Source: an uncultured Acidobacteriota bacterium
GTDB taxonomy: Bacteria > Acidobacteriota > Terriglobia > Bryobacterales > Bryobacteraceae
DNA: 34,801 nt
Assembly (NCBI GenBank): GCA_902825945.1
Contig: CADECY010000088.1
Span: forward strand, 5,050 to 39,850
Direction of reading: 5' to 3'
Below the pieces are notes generated by a model. The model was not told the DNA's origin. It saw only the letters and a program-made list of their open reading frames with translations, and did not search any database. Below are positions 1 through 8,980 of the stretch, piece by piece. Both the position numbers and the translations under genes were made by a program. How positions within the stretch are numbered: position 1 is the first letter of the stretch; each line of letters begins with the position of its first letter.

Positions 1-1662
1 CTTGTAACGAGTCGTTGTGGCTTGTAGCCAGTTAGCCAAGTGGCCGCCGTAACTCGCTCCGCCCGCCGCCAACCGATTTGCATCCACGAACGGAAAGCGC
101 CGGATCGCTTCGTCCACGGCTTGTTCGAGTTCCTCGCCAGGTCCCTTCAGCGGGTCGTTTTGGATCGCCCGCGCGAACTCCTCCCCGAATCCGGTGGAGC
201 CGGTGTAGTTGGTGGTCAGCACCAGATATCCGGGCGACGTGAGCAGGTTGTAGTTCCAACGCGTGTGGAACTGGTCGCGCGACATCAGGTGCGCGCCGCC
301 ATGGATGAACTGGATCAGCGGATACTTCTTGGTCTCGTCGAATCCCGGCGGCAGAAAGAGCATACTGTGAATCTTGCGCCCGTTCTTCGCGGTGAAGGTA
401 AAGTGGCGCGGCGGATGCCAGTCGATCTGATCGATTTCATTCGCCGTGAAGCGCGTCAGCGCGGTGTGACGTTTGGCGGCGGTGTCGATCCGGACTACTT
501 CGAGCGGGTTGATCGAGCTCTCCCAGTTCGCAACGATCACGCCAGCGGCCGCCCGCAGGTTCCCATAGGTGCCGAGGTTCATGCCGTAGGCGAGCTTCGC
601 GGGGCCGCCCTCAGCCGGCAGTTCGAACAGCTTCTCGTGTCCAGCTTCTTCGGCGAGCACATGGAGTGTGCGCGAATCGGCGGAGAATCCGTAACTCGCG
701 ATCGAACGATCGAAGTTCGCGGTGACGATCGCGGGTTTTCCGTTTCCGGGCCAATCGATTTTCGCCAGGCGAGTCAGATTGTAGACATAGCGGTTGTTCG
801 GCTCGTACTCGGCGTAGAGAGCCTTGCCGTCGGGCCGGAACGATGGATTCGCGAAGCTGTCCGGACCTTCGGTCAGACGCTGCGGTTCCCCGCCCTCGGG
901 ATCGGCGCGATAGAGATGCGTGGCGGCTGCCGAGTACGCCGTGGCATGGCGCTGCGTCGTGGCGTGAAAGACGATCGAGCGGCCGTCCGGCGCCCACACG
1001 GCCGCAAGGTCCGACCCGGAATTTCCTTGCGTGCCATCGAATCCAGCTTCCGCCGCGAGCTTGGTTCCCGCCAGCAGATCGCGCGGCACTGCGCCCGGTT
1101 CGACCGATTGCACGAACAGGTGCGGGCGCTTCTCGTCGAGCCAGTGATCCCAATGCCGGATCGGGAACGAGTCATACGCACGGACCTTGTACTTGCGCTT
1201 CTTGCGCTCAGCGGCGATCGGGTCGAAGTCCGCTTGGAACAGCACGCGCTTGCCATCCGGGCTCAGCTTCGGCTCGGAGACTCCGCCCTCAACTTTCGTG
1301 ATGCGCTGCGCTTCTCCGCCCGAGAGGTCGAGCAGATACGCCTGCCCATCGTCGTCGCCATCGCGCTTGGCGGTGAAGACGATACGGCGGCTGCCGGCGG
1401 ACCAGGAGATATCGCTCTCCGGTCCACGCGTGTTCGTGATGCGGCGAGGCGCCGCTGAGCCGTCACTTGGCACGATCCAAAGGTCGGAGACACGCTCCTT
1501 CGGATCGTAGGATGGCTCGGTCACCGAGACCACTACCCACTTGCCGTCCGGACTGAGCGCGGGCGGGCCCACGCGTTTCATCTTCCACATCGCTTCGTGC
1601 GTCAGCGGACCCTTCGCGGCGGTGATCGCAGCGAAAATCAAGGCAGCCAGAACCTTTCGCAT
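1..1662 (-). CDS. S9 family (prolyl oligopeptidase-like) peptidase, 3' end outside window
   Basis: A secreted serine peptidase of the S9 family (acylaminoacyl peptidase / dipeptidyl peptidase IV type), which cleaves short peptides in the envelope. The 554 visible residues start with a signal-like MRKVLAALIFAAITAA stretch. A TolB/WD40-like beta-propeller follows, with repeated 'LSPDGKWV', 'WAPDGRSI' and 'FRPDGKALY' blades. The start of the alpha/beta-hydrolase domain comes next (FIHGG, then GGASYGG with nucleophile Ser537). The catalytic Asp and His lie beyond base 1, so completeness cannot be judged. The frame is open to the window edge. The ATG at 1662 is chosen because it begins the signal peptide and sits 7 bases after a -10-like CACAAT. 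The gene is divergent from the hydrolase at 1709. Family assignment is confident; substrate is unknown. Confidence 0.9.
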   Translation of the reverse strand, partial: MRKVLAALIFAAITAAKGPLTHEAMWKMKRVGPPALSPDGKWVVVSVTEPSYDPKERVSDLWIVPSDGSAAPRRITNTRGPESDISWSAGSRRIVFTAKRDGDDDGQAYLLDLSGGEAQRITKVEGGVSEPKLSPDGKRVLFQADFDPIAAERKKRKYKVRAYDSFPIRHWDHWLDEKRPHLFVQSVEPGAVPRDLLAGTKLAAEAGFDGTQGNSGSDLAAVWAPDGRSIVFHATTQRHATAYSAAATHLYRADPEGGEPQRLTEGPDSFANPSFRPDGKALYAEYEPNNRYVYNLTRLAKIDWPGNGKPAIVTANFDRSIASYGFSADSRTLHVLAEEAGHEKLFELPAEGGPAKLAYGMNLGTYGNLRAAAGVIVANWESSINPLEVVRIDTAAKRHTALTRFTANEIDQIDWHPPRHFTFTAKNGRKIHSMLFLPPGFDETKKYPLIQFIHGGAHLMSRDQFHTRWNYNLLTSPGYLVLTTNYTGSTGFGEEFARAIQNDPLKGPGEELEQAVDEAIRRFPFVDANRLAAGGASYGGHLANWLQATTTRYK

Positions 1663-1708
1663 ACTCCCGATTGTGGCGCGGCGCACGGGCGTAGTAAAGT
1701 CGTTCCGA
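1663..1708. promoter_or_regulatory. Compact divergent promoter pair between S9 peptidase and hydrolase
   Basis: Only 46 bases separate the two divergent start codons. On the minus strand CACAAT (1670-1675) lies 7 bases before the peptidase ATG, with TTTACT (1693-1698) 17 bases further upstream as a plausible -35. On the plus strand TAAAGT (1695-1700) lies 8 bases before the hydrolase ATG at 1709. The spacing leaves essentially no 5' untranslated region, so both mRNAs are predicted to be leaderless. Inferred from sequence only. Confidence 0.45.
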
Positions 1709-2905
1709 ATGACGAGACGAATCTTCATCGGAGTCTGCGTAGCGGCGCTATTCGCCACCGCAGCCGATTCGCTGCCTTGGAATCTGACCGAACTCTACGC
1801 GGCGCCCAAGACCTTCGATACCCCGCAAAGCGGCGAACCGGGGGTGAAGACGATCCTGTTCGAAGGCCTGCCGTACAAGGGCAAGCCGACGCGCGTGTTC
1901 GCCTACTACGGCGCGCCCGAATCCAAGGGAAGCACCAAGCTGCCGGCGATGGTGCTGATTCACGGCGGCGGTGGAACTGCGTACGCCGAGTGGGTCCGGC
2001 TGTGGAACCGTCGCGGTTATGCGGCAATCGCGATGGACACCGTGGGGACGCGGCCCAAGCTCGGCGAGGGCGGCAAGGCATGGAATCCCGAGAGGACCCG
2101 TGATGAATTCTCGGGACCCGCGGGCTGGGGCGATTTCGACAATGTCGATCTCGATCCGAAGGATCAATGGAGCTATCACGCAGTGGCTGCGGCCGTGCGC
2201 GCGCACTCGCTGATCCGAACATTCCCTGAGGTCGATACGAAACGGATCGGCGTGACCGGAATCTCGTGGGGCGGCTATCTGACCTCGATCGTTTCCGGCG
2301 TCGATCAGCGCTTCCAGTTCGCCGCGCCGGTGTACGGATGCGGATTCCTCGGCGAGGACTCAGCCTGGCTGAAAAACTTCGAGAAGCTCGGGCCCGAGCG
2401 CGCCAAGCGCTGGTTGTCGCTGTGGGATCCGTCGGTCTATCTCTCGCGCGCGAAGTTACCGATGTTGTGGGTCAACGGCACCAACGACTTCGCCTATCCG
2501 CCGGGATCATGGCAGAAGTCGCACCGGTTGACCAAGGGGAAGAAGACGCTGGCGGTGCGGGTCCGGATGCCGCACGGACATCCGCAAGGCGCGCTTCCAG
2601 AGGAGATCCATGCGTACGCGAATTCGATCCTGATGCGGGGACCGAAGGCAGCGAAGATCACCCGCCAGCGCACCGATGAGACGCGGTTCGAGGTGAAGTT
2701 CGCGGGCGGGCGTCCGGTGGCGAAGGCAGAGTTGAACTTCACGAAGGACTCCGGGCGCTGGCAGGATCGCAAGTGGGAGACGATGCCGGCGGAAGTCTCC
2801 AAAGGCCGTGCGTCGGCGGTGGTGCCCGGGGGAGCGACGGCTTACTACTTGAATTTGTTCGATGCCGAGAGTCGCGTGGTGAGTTCCGAGTACGAGATGA
2901 AGTGA
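1709..2905 (+). CDS. Secreted alpha/beta-hydrolase (acetyl-xylan-esterase / dienelactone-hydrolase-like)
   Basis: A 398-residue secreted hydrolase, probably an esterase or peptidase-like enzyme acting in the periplasm or outside the cell. An N-terminal MTRRIFIGVCVAALFATAA segment looks like a signal peptide. The alpha/beta-hydrolase core shows an oxyanion-hole HGGGG (85-89), a nucleophile elbow GISWGGY with Ser186, an acidic residue Asp260 in 'NGTNDFAYP', and His289 or His291 in 'MPHGHPQG'. After residue 305 there is a roughly 90-residue beta-rich tail of unknown role. The frame is open further upstream to 1541, but that part is antisense to the peptidase gene; the ATG at 1709 begins the signal peptide and follows TAAAGT by 8 bases. 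The gene ends 7 bases from the convergent vapC-like gene. The fold is confident; the exact substrate (carbohydrate ester or peptide) is not. Confidence 0.85.
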   Translation: MTRRIFIGVCVAALFATAADSLPWNLTELYAAPKTFDTPQSGEPGVKTILFEGLPYKGKPTRVFAYYGAPESKGSTKLPAMVLIHGGGGTAYAEWVRLWNRRGYAAIAMDTVGTRPKLGEGGKAWNPERTRDEFSGPAGWGDFDNVDLDPKDQWSYHAVAAAVRAHSLIRTFPEVDTKRIGVTGISWGGYLTSIVSGVDQRFQFAAPVYGCGFLGEDSAWLKNFEKLGPERAKRWLSLWDPSVYLSRAKLPMLWVNGTNDFAYPPGSWQKSHRLTKGKKTLAVRVRMPHGHPQGALPEEIHAYANSILMRGPKAAKITRQRTDETRFEVKFAGGRPVAKAELNFTKDSGRWQDRKWETMPAEVSKGRASAVVPGGATAYYLNLFDAESRVVSSEYEMK

Positions 2906-2912
2906 CCGTCGT

Positions 2913-3338
2913 TCAGAATGCGATAACCTTCAACCCGGGAATTCGCGAGAAGTCGCGAAGGTTGATCGTCAGGACAGCGCAACCGGTCTCGATTGCCGTT
3001 GCCCCGATCATCAGATCACGAAAAGGCAAGACGTTGCCCTTCGATGCCTCTCGTCCTTCGATCTCGCCCGCGATACGAGCCGTCTGGCCGGTCGCCGGAT
3101 GAATGGGCACGAGTCGCAGGAGTTCGTTGACGTACGCGCCTCGCCGAAATCCCCGCTCGGGTGTGCTGGCACGATACACGCCATGAATCAGTTCGACGAC
3201 CGTGACCGGTGAAAGGAGAAGGTGGCTGGATTTGTGTGCCACTCGGATTGCCTTGGCAAGTTCCGCGACGGGCTGCCGGTTTCGCTCAGCGGCGATCACC
3301 ACACTCGAATCGAGAACTAATCCAAAGAAGGAGTCCAT
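2913..3338 (-). CDS. PIN-domain ribonuclease toxin, VapC-like
   Basis: A 141-residue PIN-domain protein, predicted to be a Mg2+-dependent RNase toxin that cleaves RNA and arrests growth when freed from its antitoxin. The expected acidic residues are visible: Asp10 in 'LVLDSSVVI', Glu49 in 'VVELIHG', Asp108 in 'PFRDLMIGATA' and Asp129 in 'NLRDFSRIPGL'. The length is normal for VapC. It lies directly downstream of, and overlaps by 22 bases, the antitoxin gene on the same strand, the usual order (antitoxin first) for translational coupling. The active site appears intact. It could also act as a stand-alone PIN nuclease, but the partner makes the toxin-antitoxin reading strong. Confidence 0.9.
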   Translation of the reverse strand: MDSFFGLVLDSSVVIAAERNRQPVAELAKAIRVAHKSSHLLLSPVTVVELIHGVYRASTPERGFRRGAYVNELLRLVPIHPATGQTARIAGEIEGREASKGNVLPFRDLMIGATAIETGCAVLTINLRDFSRIPGLKVIAF

Positions 3339-3592
3339 GTTTGCTGCCGGTGGGTCGCAATAATCTGCTCCAGGTCATTGCCGAACTCGTCGTCGAGCGT
3401 CACCTCTAGGTTTCCTGTCTCCGCGTCGTGGACGATTTCGTCAATTGACCTACCAACCGGCTGAGGCGACCGCAGAACCGCGATCGGACGATACCCCTCC
3501 TCGATTACCACCTCGACGCCCCTCTGAACCTCCTCCAGCACCGCATGGAGATCACGCGCCACTTCGGCTTCGGTCATGTGCAAGGTCGGCAT
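3317..3592 (-). CDS. Antitoxin, Phd/YefM or VapB-like
   Basis: A 91-residue small acidic protein immediately upstream of the PIN toxin. The N-terminal part ('MTEAEVARDLHAVLEEV... VVIEEGYRPIAVLRSP') has the beta-alpha pattern of Phd/YefM-type DNA-binding antitoxins, where residues such as 'RPIAVL' form the dimer strand. The acidic C-terminal part ('DDEFGNDLEQIIATHR') would wrap the toxin. Antitoxins of this kind neutralise the toxin and repress their own promoter. The start ATG at 3592 lies 8 bases after a GATAAT hexamer. The TonB-dependent receptor begins 155 bases away on the other strand, so autoregulation could touch its promoter region. Role is confident from context; the exact antitoxin family is less certain. 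Confidence 0.82.
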   Translation of the reverse strand: MPTLHMTEAEVARDLHAVLEEVQRGVEVVIEEGYRPIAVLRSPQPVGRSIDEIVHDAETGNLEVTLDDEFGNDLEQIIATHRQQTWTPSLD

Positions 3593-3600
3593 ACTCGTTC

Positions 3601-3606
3601 ATTATC
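3601..3606 (-). promoter_or_regulatory. -10-like GATAAT for the toxin-antitoxin pair
   Basis: GATAAT on the minus strand lies 8 bases upstream of the antitoxin ATG at 3592, which predicts a leaderless transcript. No convincing -35 is visible 16-18 bases further upstream. Confidence 0.45.
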
Positions 3607-3736
3607 GCTCGATTTCGACGGAACTGGCCGCCTCTCTGCCTCTCGCAGGGGTCTCGTCAGCAGCCCTTTCGCCCCGCGGCTCAGCAGTTGCACCACCGAC
3701 CGCCGGAATCTGCTTCAATGGAGCAAATCCGCCTTC

Positions 3737-3742
3737 AAGGAG
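3737..3742 (+). promoter_or_regulatory. Shine-Dalgarno AAGGAG that fixes the receptor start
   Basis: AAGGAG followed by a 5-base spacer and ATG at 3748. This supports MSVLHARLALAL as the true N-terminus over the in-frame ATG at 3718 and the longer open frame from 3445, which runs antisense through the antitoxin gene. Confidence 0.7.
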
Positions 3743-3747
3743 TCTCC

Positions 3748-6700
3748 ATGTCCGTTCTCCACGCCCGGTTGGCGCTCGCACTCGCAACCACATCGGCTCT
3801 TTTCGCTCAAGTGTCCTCGATCCAAGGTCTGGTCAAGGACCCGTCCGACGCTGTCCTCGTCGGCGCCAAGGTCAGCGTCACCAACCTCGAAACCGGACTT
3901 CGCCGCGAGGCCGCCACCAACGAGACGGGCCTCTACACCCTCCCGGTATTGCCTGTTGGGCGCTACAAGATCAACGCGGAAATGAAGGGCTTCGCACCCG
4001 CCGAAGTGCCCGATATCAAGCTCGACGTCGGCCAGGCCGCGCGCGTCGATTTCACATTGAGGCCGGGCGCCGTCGTCGAAAGCGTGAACGTGAGCGCGGC
4101 GGCCGCGCTGATCGATTCCGAAACATCGACGGTCGGCCAAGTGATCGACAACAAACGCATCGTCGAGCTGCCGCTGAACGGGCGCAACTACCTCGAATTG
4201 GCGCGTCTGACGGCAGGCACCGCGCCCGCGCGCGGATCGCGCCCGCAAAGTGAGGGCGTGTTCTCAGCAGGCGGACAGCACGGCTACCAAGTGCAAGTGA
4301 ACATCGACGGCATCGACAACTCGGCGACGTACTCCGGAGGCCCGATCGGGTTCGAAGCGCAAGCCGTCAAGCCGAGCGTCGATGCCGTCGGCGAATTCCG
4401 CGTCGTAACCAACAACCTCTCGGCCGAGTTCGGAACGCGCATGGGTGGCCAGGTGTTCGTCAACATCAAGTCCGGCACGAACGAAATCCACGGAACGGCG
4501 TTCGAGTTCCTGCGGAACTCGACACTCGACGGAACCAACTTCTTCGCCAACAAGCTCGGCAACAAGAAGCCCACCTACAAGCAAAACCAGTATGGCGGGA
4601 CGTTCGGCGGTCCGGTGCGCAAGGACAAGACGTTCTACTTCGGATCGTTCGAAGGAACACGGACTCGGCTCGGACGCAGCTTCACGAGCACGGTGCCAGT
4701 GCCGGAAGTCCGCGAGGGCAACTTCAACCGGATCCGGCCGGTGTTCGATCCCGCGACGACAGTGGGCACGCCCGCGAGCTTCACGCGCCAGCCCTTCCCC
4801 GGCAATATTGTCCCGAGGAACCGTTGGGATCCGCTGTTCCCCAAACTGCTCGCACTGTATCCGCTACCGACCAATCCAAACTCGATCGTCAACAACTACT
4901 TCTTCTCGCCCACCGAGCGGAACGACGTCAACACCTACGATCTCAAGGGCGATCACAACGTGAGCGACACAAGCCGCCTTTCGGTCCGCTATAGCCGGCG
5001 CGATCGCGACAGGCTCGAACCCGGTCCTTTGCCGATGCCCGCCGACGGCGGACTCGCCTCCACGACCGACATCATCAGCCACAGCGTCGCCGCAGCCTAC
5101 ACGAGCACCTTCGGACCCTCCCTCACCAACGAGCTTCGCTTCGGCCTGACGAAGATGAATACGAAGTTCGACATTCCCTACGATAAGCCTCTTTACGACG
5201 AGTACGGCATCAAGGGAATCCCCAAAGTGAACTTCAGTTCGTCGAACGATCACGGGCTGTCGCGCTTCACGCCCGCCGGATATTCCGAGATCGGGTCGCG
5301 TTCATTCTGGCCGAACACGAACAACATGTCGCTGTATCAGTTCACCGACACGATGTTCAAGAATATCGGCAAGCACAATGTCCGGTTCGGCGGCGAGTTC
5401 CGCCGCGAGAACGTCTTCCGCAACGCCGCCCGGTTCTCGCGTGGACAGTTCGCCTTCGGGCGTGAGTTCACGGCGAATCCCGCCAATCGCGCCGCCACCG
5501 CCGATGGACTCGCCGAGTTCATGCTCGGGCTGGCGAGCGGTGGAACCGTCGGCAACGAGAACGGCGAGAATCTCTGGCTCAACGCCTTCTCGGGCTTCGT
5601 GCAGAATGACTGGAAGGTGACTCAGCGGCTGACGTTGAATTTGGGAGTGCGCTACGACGTCTTCTTCGCGCCCACATTCCCCGATGGACGCGTGTCGCAG
5701 TTCCAGCTCGACTACTCGAGCACCGGACCCACCGCGCAGCTTCCCCAAACCCGTTTCGAGAAGGGCGCCTGCTATTGCGACAATGATTTCAATAACTTCG
5801 CGCCGAGGTTCGGATTCGCCTGGCGCGCCACCAACAAGACCGTGCTCCGGTCGGGCGCGGGCCTGATTTACGCGCGGGCCGATTCGGTGCAGACGCAGTG
5901 GGCGCGCGGACAGAATCAGGCGCCGGACTTCGTCGAGATCAGCTTCGCCACGCTCGACCGCATCAATCCGCGGCTGACGCTGAGCGGCGGATTCCCGGCT
6001 GTGCAGCTTCCCGCCACCGTGGTCCCTGGACCCGCGCAAGTGGGCATCGATGCTCCGTCGAGATCGCTCGCCACGCAGTACTCGACACAATGGTTCTTCG
6101 ACATTCAGCGCGAACTCCCGTTCAATTCGCTGTTGACGCTCGGCTACAGCGGCAACGGCGCGCGCAAGATGCCAATCAACATCAACTACAACCTGCCGTT
6201 CGATATCGCGCCGTCGCCGGTGCCGCTCGCCAGCCGCCGCGTCTGGGGCTTCTACAATGCCGTCAACCGGCAAGTGGCGATGGGCAACATGAACTACAAC
6301 GGGCTGCTCGTCAAACTCGAAAAGCGCTTCTCGCGCGGGCTCACGTTCCTTTCCGCCTACACCTGGTCCCACACGATCGACAACGCCGACGAAGTAGGCA
6401 ACAACGACGGTGTAGGCGTGCTGAAGCCTTGGGATCGCGCCGGGAATCGCGGCAATTCACTCACCGATGTCCGGCACAACTACGTCCTCAGCAGCACCTA
6501 TGAATTGCCCTTCGGAAAAGGCAAGCGCTGGCTTTCCGGCGCCAACCGCGCCACCGATCTGATCCTCGGCGGATGGCAGGTCAACGGCATCTTCAGCCGC
6601 ACGAGCGGGCTGCCGTATACGATCACCACGTCGGGCGGCCTCACCAACGCGGGCGGCGCCGATCGCCCGAACCGGATCGCGGATGGGACGCTCTCGAATC

Positions 6701-6999
6701 CCACGATCGACCGCTGGTTCGACGTAAGCGCTTTCACCGTCCAGCCGAACTTCACCTACGGCAACTCGGGCCGCAACATCCTCTTCGGACCCGCGCTCAC
6801 CAGCCTCGACTTCTCGCTCGCCAAGGCGTTCCAGGTCACCGAACGGTTCCGGCTCCAGTTCCGCGCGGAGTCGTTCAACGCCAGCAACACGCCGTACTTC
6901 GGTCTTCCCGCCGCCAACATCAATACGCCGGGCGCGGGCATCATCAACAATTCGGGCGAACCGCGCAGGATTCAATTCGGTCTAAAATTGATCTTCTGA
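3748..6999 (+). CDS. TonB-dependent receptor, Oar-like, with carboxypeptidase-regulatory-like domain
   Basis: A 1083-residue outer-membrane receptor for energy-dependent uptake of a substrate, probably an oligosaccharide or peptide. The order is signal peptide (MSVLHARLALALATTSALFAQ), a carboxypeptidase-regulatory-like beta-sandwich at about 25-105 ('GLVKDPSDAVLVGAKVSVTN', 'TNETGLYTLPVLPVG'), a plug at about 120-240 ('ELPLNGRNYLELARL', 'NIDGIDNS', 'FRVVTNNLSAEFG'), then a long beta-barrel ending in an aromatic residue ('IQFGLKLIF'). This architecture is common in Acidobacteriota. No classical TonB box was identified. The glycosyltransferase gene starts 7 bases after its stop, so the two are probably co-transcribed. 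Unlike many units here, it has a proper Shine-Dalgarno sequence. Substrate cannot be read from the sequence. Confidence 0.93.
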   Translation: MSVLHARLALALATTSALFAQVSSIQGLVKDPSDAVLVGAKVSVTNLETGLRREAATNETGLYTLPVLPVGRYKINAEMKGFAPAEVPDIKLDVGQAARVDFTLRPGAVVESVNVSAAAALIDSETSTVGQVIDNKRIVELPLNGRNYLELARLTAGTAPARGSRPQSEGVFSAGGQHGYQVQVNIDGIDNSATYSGGPIGFEAQAVKPSVDAVGEFRVVTNNLSAEFGTRMGGQVFVNIKSGTNEIHGTAFEFLRNSTLDGTNFFANKLGNKKPTYKQNQYGGTFGGPVRKDKTFYFGSFEGTRTRLGRSFTSTVPVPEVREGNFNRIRPVFDPATTVGTPASFTRQPFPGNIVPRNRWDPLFPKLLALYPLPTNPNSIVNNYFFSPTERNDVNTYDLKGDHNVSDTSRLSVRYSRRDRDRLEPGPLPMPADGGLASTTDIISHSVAAAYTSTFGPSLTNELRFGLTKMNTKFDIPYDKPLYDEYGIKGIPKVNFSSSNDHGLSRFTPAGYSEIGSRSFWPNTNNMSLYQFTDTMFKNIGKHNVRFGGEFRRENVFRNAARFSRGQFAFGREFTANPANRAATADGLAEFMLGLASGGTVGNENGENLWLNAFSGFVQNDWKVTQRLTLNLGVRYDVFFAPTFPDGRVSQFQLDYSSTGPTAQLPQTRFEKGACYCDNDFNNFAPRFGFAWRATNKTVLRSGAGLIYARADSVQTQWARGQNQAPDFVEISFATLDRINPRLTLSGGFPAVQLPATVVPGPAQVGIDAPSRSLATQYSTQWFFDIQRELPFNSLLTLGYSGNGARKMPININYNLPFDIAPSPVPLASRRVWGFYNAVNRQVAMGNMNYNGLLVKLEKRFSRGLTFLSAYTWSHTIDNADEVGNNDGVGVLKPWDRAGNRGNSLTDVRHNYVLSSTYELPFGKGKRWLSGANRATDLILGGWQVNGIFSRTSGLPYTITTSGGLTNAGGADRPNRIADGTLSNPTIDRWFDVSAFTVQPNFTYGNSGRNILFGPALTSLDFSLAKAFQVTERFRLQFRAESFNASNTPYFGLPAANINTPGAGIINNSGEPRRIQFGLKLIF

Positions 7000-7006
7000 T
7001 CAACGC

Positions 7007-8980
7007 ATGGCCCGGCAGCTACTTTACTTCCTGGTACTGGCGCTGCTGACTTTCGGCGCATACAGCAACCACTTCGATAACGCGTTCCATTTCGACGACT
7101 TTCACACGGTCGTGGACAATGCGCGTGTCCACTCGCTCGATGATCCGCTGAAGTTCTTTCGCGATCCCTCGGCGTTCAGCGTTCTGACCACCCATCAGGT
7201 GTTCCGGCCGATGGTGAGCCTGTCGCTCTCGCTCGACTGGTATCTCGCCAGCGGCGCCAGACCGCGCTGGTTCCACGTCTCGACGTTCTTCTGGTTCCTG
7301 GTCCTGCTCGGCGTGCTGCGAGCCTTGTTCGGGCACTTGTTGGAATCGCCCGGTTGGGCATGGTTCGCCACCGCGATCTTCGCCTTCCATCCGGTGAGCG
7401 CTGAGACGGTGAACTACATCATCCAACGCGGCGATCTCTACGCGACGCTCGGGATCTCCGCCGCGCTCTGGATCTACGTGGCCTTTCCCGCGCAGCGCCG
7501 CTTCGGATTCTACCTGATCCCTTTCGCGATTGGCGCGCTCGGCAAGACCACCGCGCTGATCTTTCCGCTCATCCTCGCCTGGCATGCGGGGATCTACGAG
7601 GGCGCGCGCGGAAAAGCGTTGTTGGCCCGGACTCTCCCAGCGCTCGCCACCACGGCCGCCATCGGATGGTGGGCCGCCAAGATGACGGGCGCTGCGTTCA
7701 ACCCGGGAGCCTACACGCCCGGCCTCTATCGCGCGACGCAGACCTACATCACGCTCCACTACTTCGAGAACTTCTTCCTGCCGTTCGGACTCACGGCCGA
7801 CACCGATCTCAAGGCAGTTACGTCCTACGATGATCCGAAGGTCATCGCCGGAGTGCTCTTCCTCGCGCTGCTGGCGGGGGCGATCGCGGTGACGATCCGC
7901 GACCGGAACTGGCGCGACGTCGCCTTCGGACTCGGCTGGTTCCTCGTCGCACTGATTCCCACGGCCGTCGTGGCGCTGGCCGAAGTGGCGAACGACCATC
8001 GCATGTTCATGGCGTTTCCAGGGCTTTGCCTCGCCGTCGCGCGTCTCTTGAAGAATCTGCTCGAACCGCGCATGGCGGCGGCGCCCGCATGGCGCTACGG
8101 CTCGCTCGCCGCTGGCTTGGCAATCCTCGCGGGCGCGGCGTACGGAGCGCACCAGCGCAATGAAGTCTGGCGAAGCGAAGAGACGTTGTGGCGCGACGTC
8201 ACGATCAAGAGTCCGGGGAACGGCCGCGGACTGATGAACTACGGTCTCACGCTGATGGCGCGTGGGGCCACGAAGGAAGCACTCGACTATTTCGACCGCG
8301 CCGCTGTCCTGACGCCGAACTATGCGATCCTCGAGATCAACCGGGCGATCGCGAAAGACGCTCTCGGCCGGCCCGGTGAAGCAGAGCCGCTCTTTCTGCG
8401 CGCGATCCAGTTGAGCCCCGATCAATCGAGCGGCTATTTCTACTATGGGCGCTGGCTGTTCGGCAAAGGGCGCCGTGAACAGGCCGAGTTCAACGTGAAT
8501 CAGGCCCTGCGCCTGAATCCGAGCGACTTCAACGCACGCGCATTGCTGGCACAGATTCGCGCCGCGATGCAGCGCTGGAAGGAACTCGGCGAACTGGTGG
8601 AAGATACACTCCGGCTGGCGCCTAGCGACGCCTCGGCACTGCACTACAAGAAGGTGCTCGAATCGGCGAAAGGACGCACGCAGCAGTTGGCCGCTGCCGT
8701 TGCCACCGCGAAAACTCCCGAATCGTGGCTCGAGCTTTCGCTCGCGCACTTCCAGGCTGGCCGCTACATGGACTGCGTGCACGCGGCCGAAGAGGCTCTG
8801 AAGCTGCGGCCCGGATACGCGGAGGCCTACAACAATATCGCAGCCGGCTACAATGCGCTGGAGATGTGGGATCAGGGAATCAAGGCGGCCACCGAGGCAG
8901 TACGTTTGAAGCCGGACTGGGACCTGGCGCGCAACAACCTCGCGCACGCTGTACGGCAGAAGATGGCGAAATCCAAGTGA
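7007..8980 (+). CDS. TMTC-like membrane glycosyltransferase with C-terminal TPR repeats
   Basis: A 657-residue polytopic membrane protein. The N-terminal half (about 1-380) has many hydrophobic segments and, right after the first one, 'NAFHFDDFHTVVDN' with the acidic pair Asp30-Asp31. This resembles the first-loop catalytic motif of GT-C enzymes and especially of the eukaryotic TMTC O-mannosyltransferases. The C-terminal part (about 400-657) contains tandem TPR units ('ALDYFDRAAVLTPNY', 'AEPLFLRAIQLSPDQ', 'AEFNVNQALRLNPSD', 'CVHAAEEALKLRPGYAEAYNNIA', 'GIKAATEAVRLKPDWDLARNNLA'). The family layout suggests transfer of sugar from a polyprenyl-phosphate donor to exported proteins, with the TPRs binding the acceptor. 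The next gene overlaps its stop and encodes a plausible donor-making enzyme. Transferase activity is inferred; bacterial members are mostly annotated only as TPR proteins. Confidence 0.8.
   Translation: MARQLLYFLVLALLTFGAYSNHFDNAFHFDDFHTVVDNARVHSLDDPLKFFRDPSAFSVLTTHQVFRPMVSLSLSLDWYLASGARPRWFHVSTFFWFLVLLGVLRALFGHLLESPGWAWFATAIFAFHPVSAETVNYIIQRGDLYATLGISAALWIYVAFPAQRRFGFYLIPFAIGALGKTTALIFPLILAWHAGIYEGARGKALLARTLPALATTAAIGWWAAKMTGAAFNPGAYTPGLYRATQTYITLHYFENFFLPFGLTADTDLKAVTSYDDPKVIAGVLFLALLAGAIAVTIRDRNWRDVAFGLGWFLVALIPTAVVALAEVANDHRMFMAFPGLCLAVARLLKNLLEPRMAAAPAWRYGSLAAGLAILAGAAYGAHQRNEVWRSEETLWRDVTIKSPGNGRGLMNYGLTLMARGATKEALDYFDRAAVLTPNYAILEINRAIAKDALGRPGEAEPLFLRAIQLSPDQSSGYFYYGRWLFGKGRREQAEFNVNQALRLNPSDFNARALLAQIRAAMQRWKELGELVEDTLRLAPSDASALHYKKVLESAKGRTQQLAAAVATAKTPESWLELSLAHFQAGRYMDCVHAAEEALKLRPGYAEAYNNIAAGYNALEMWDQGIKAATEAVRLKPDWDLARNNLAHAVRQKMAKSK

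Noticed and set aside
40..1458. Long plus-strand open frame of 472 codons
   Set aside because: It is antisense to the S9 peptidase, whose minus-strand frame has a signal peptide, propeller blades and the Ser537 motif; the plus-strand translation has no recognisable pattern and is rich in Arg.
5302..6372. Minus-strand open frame of 356 codons inside the receptor
   Set aside because: It is a shadow of the TonB-dependent receptor, with repetitive Arg/Glu/Gly text and no family motif.
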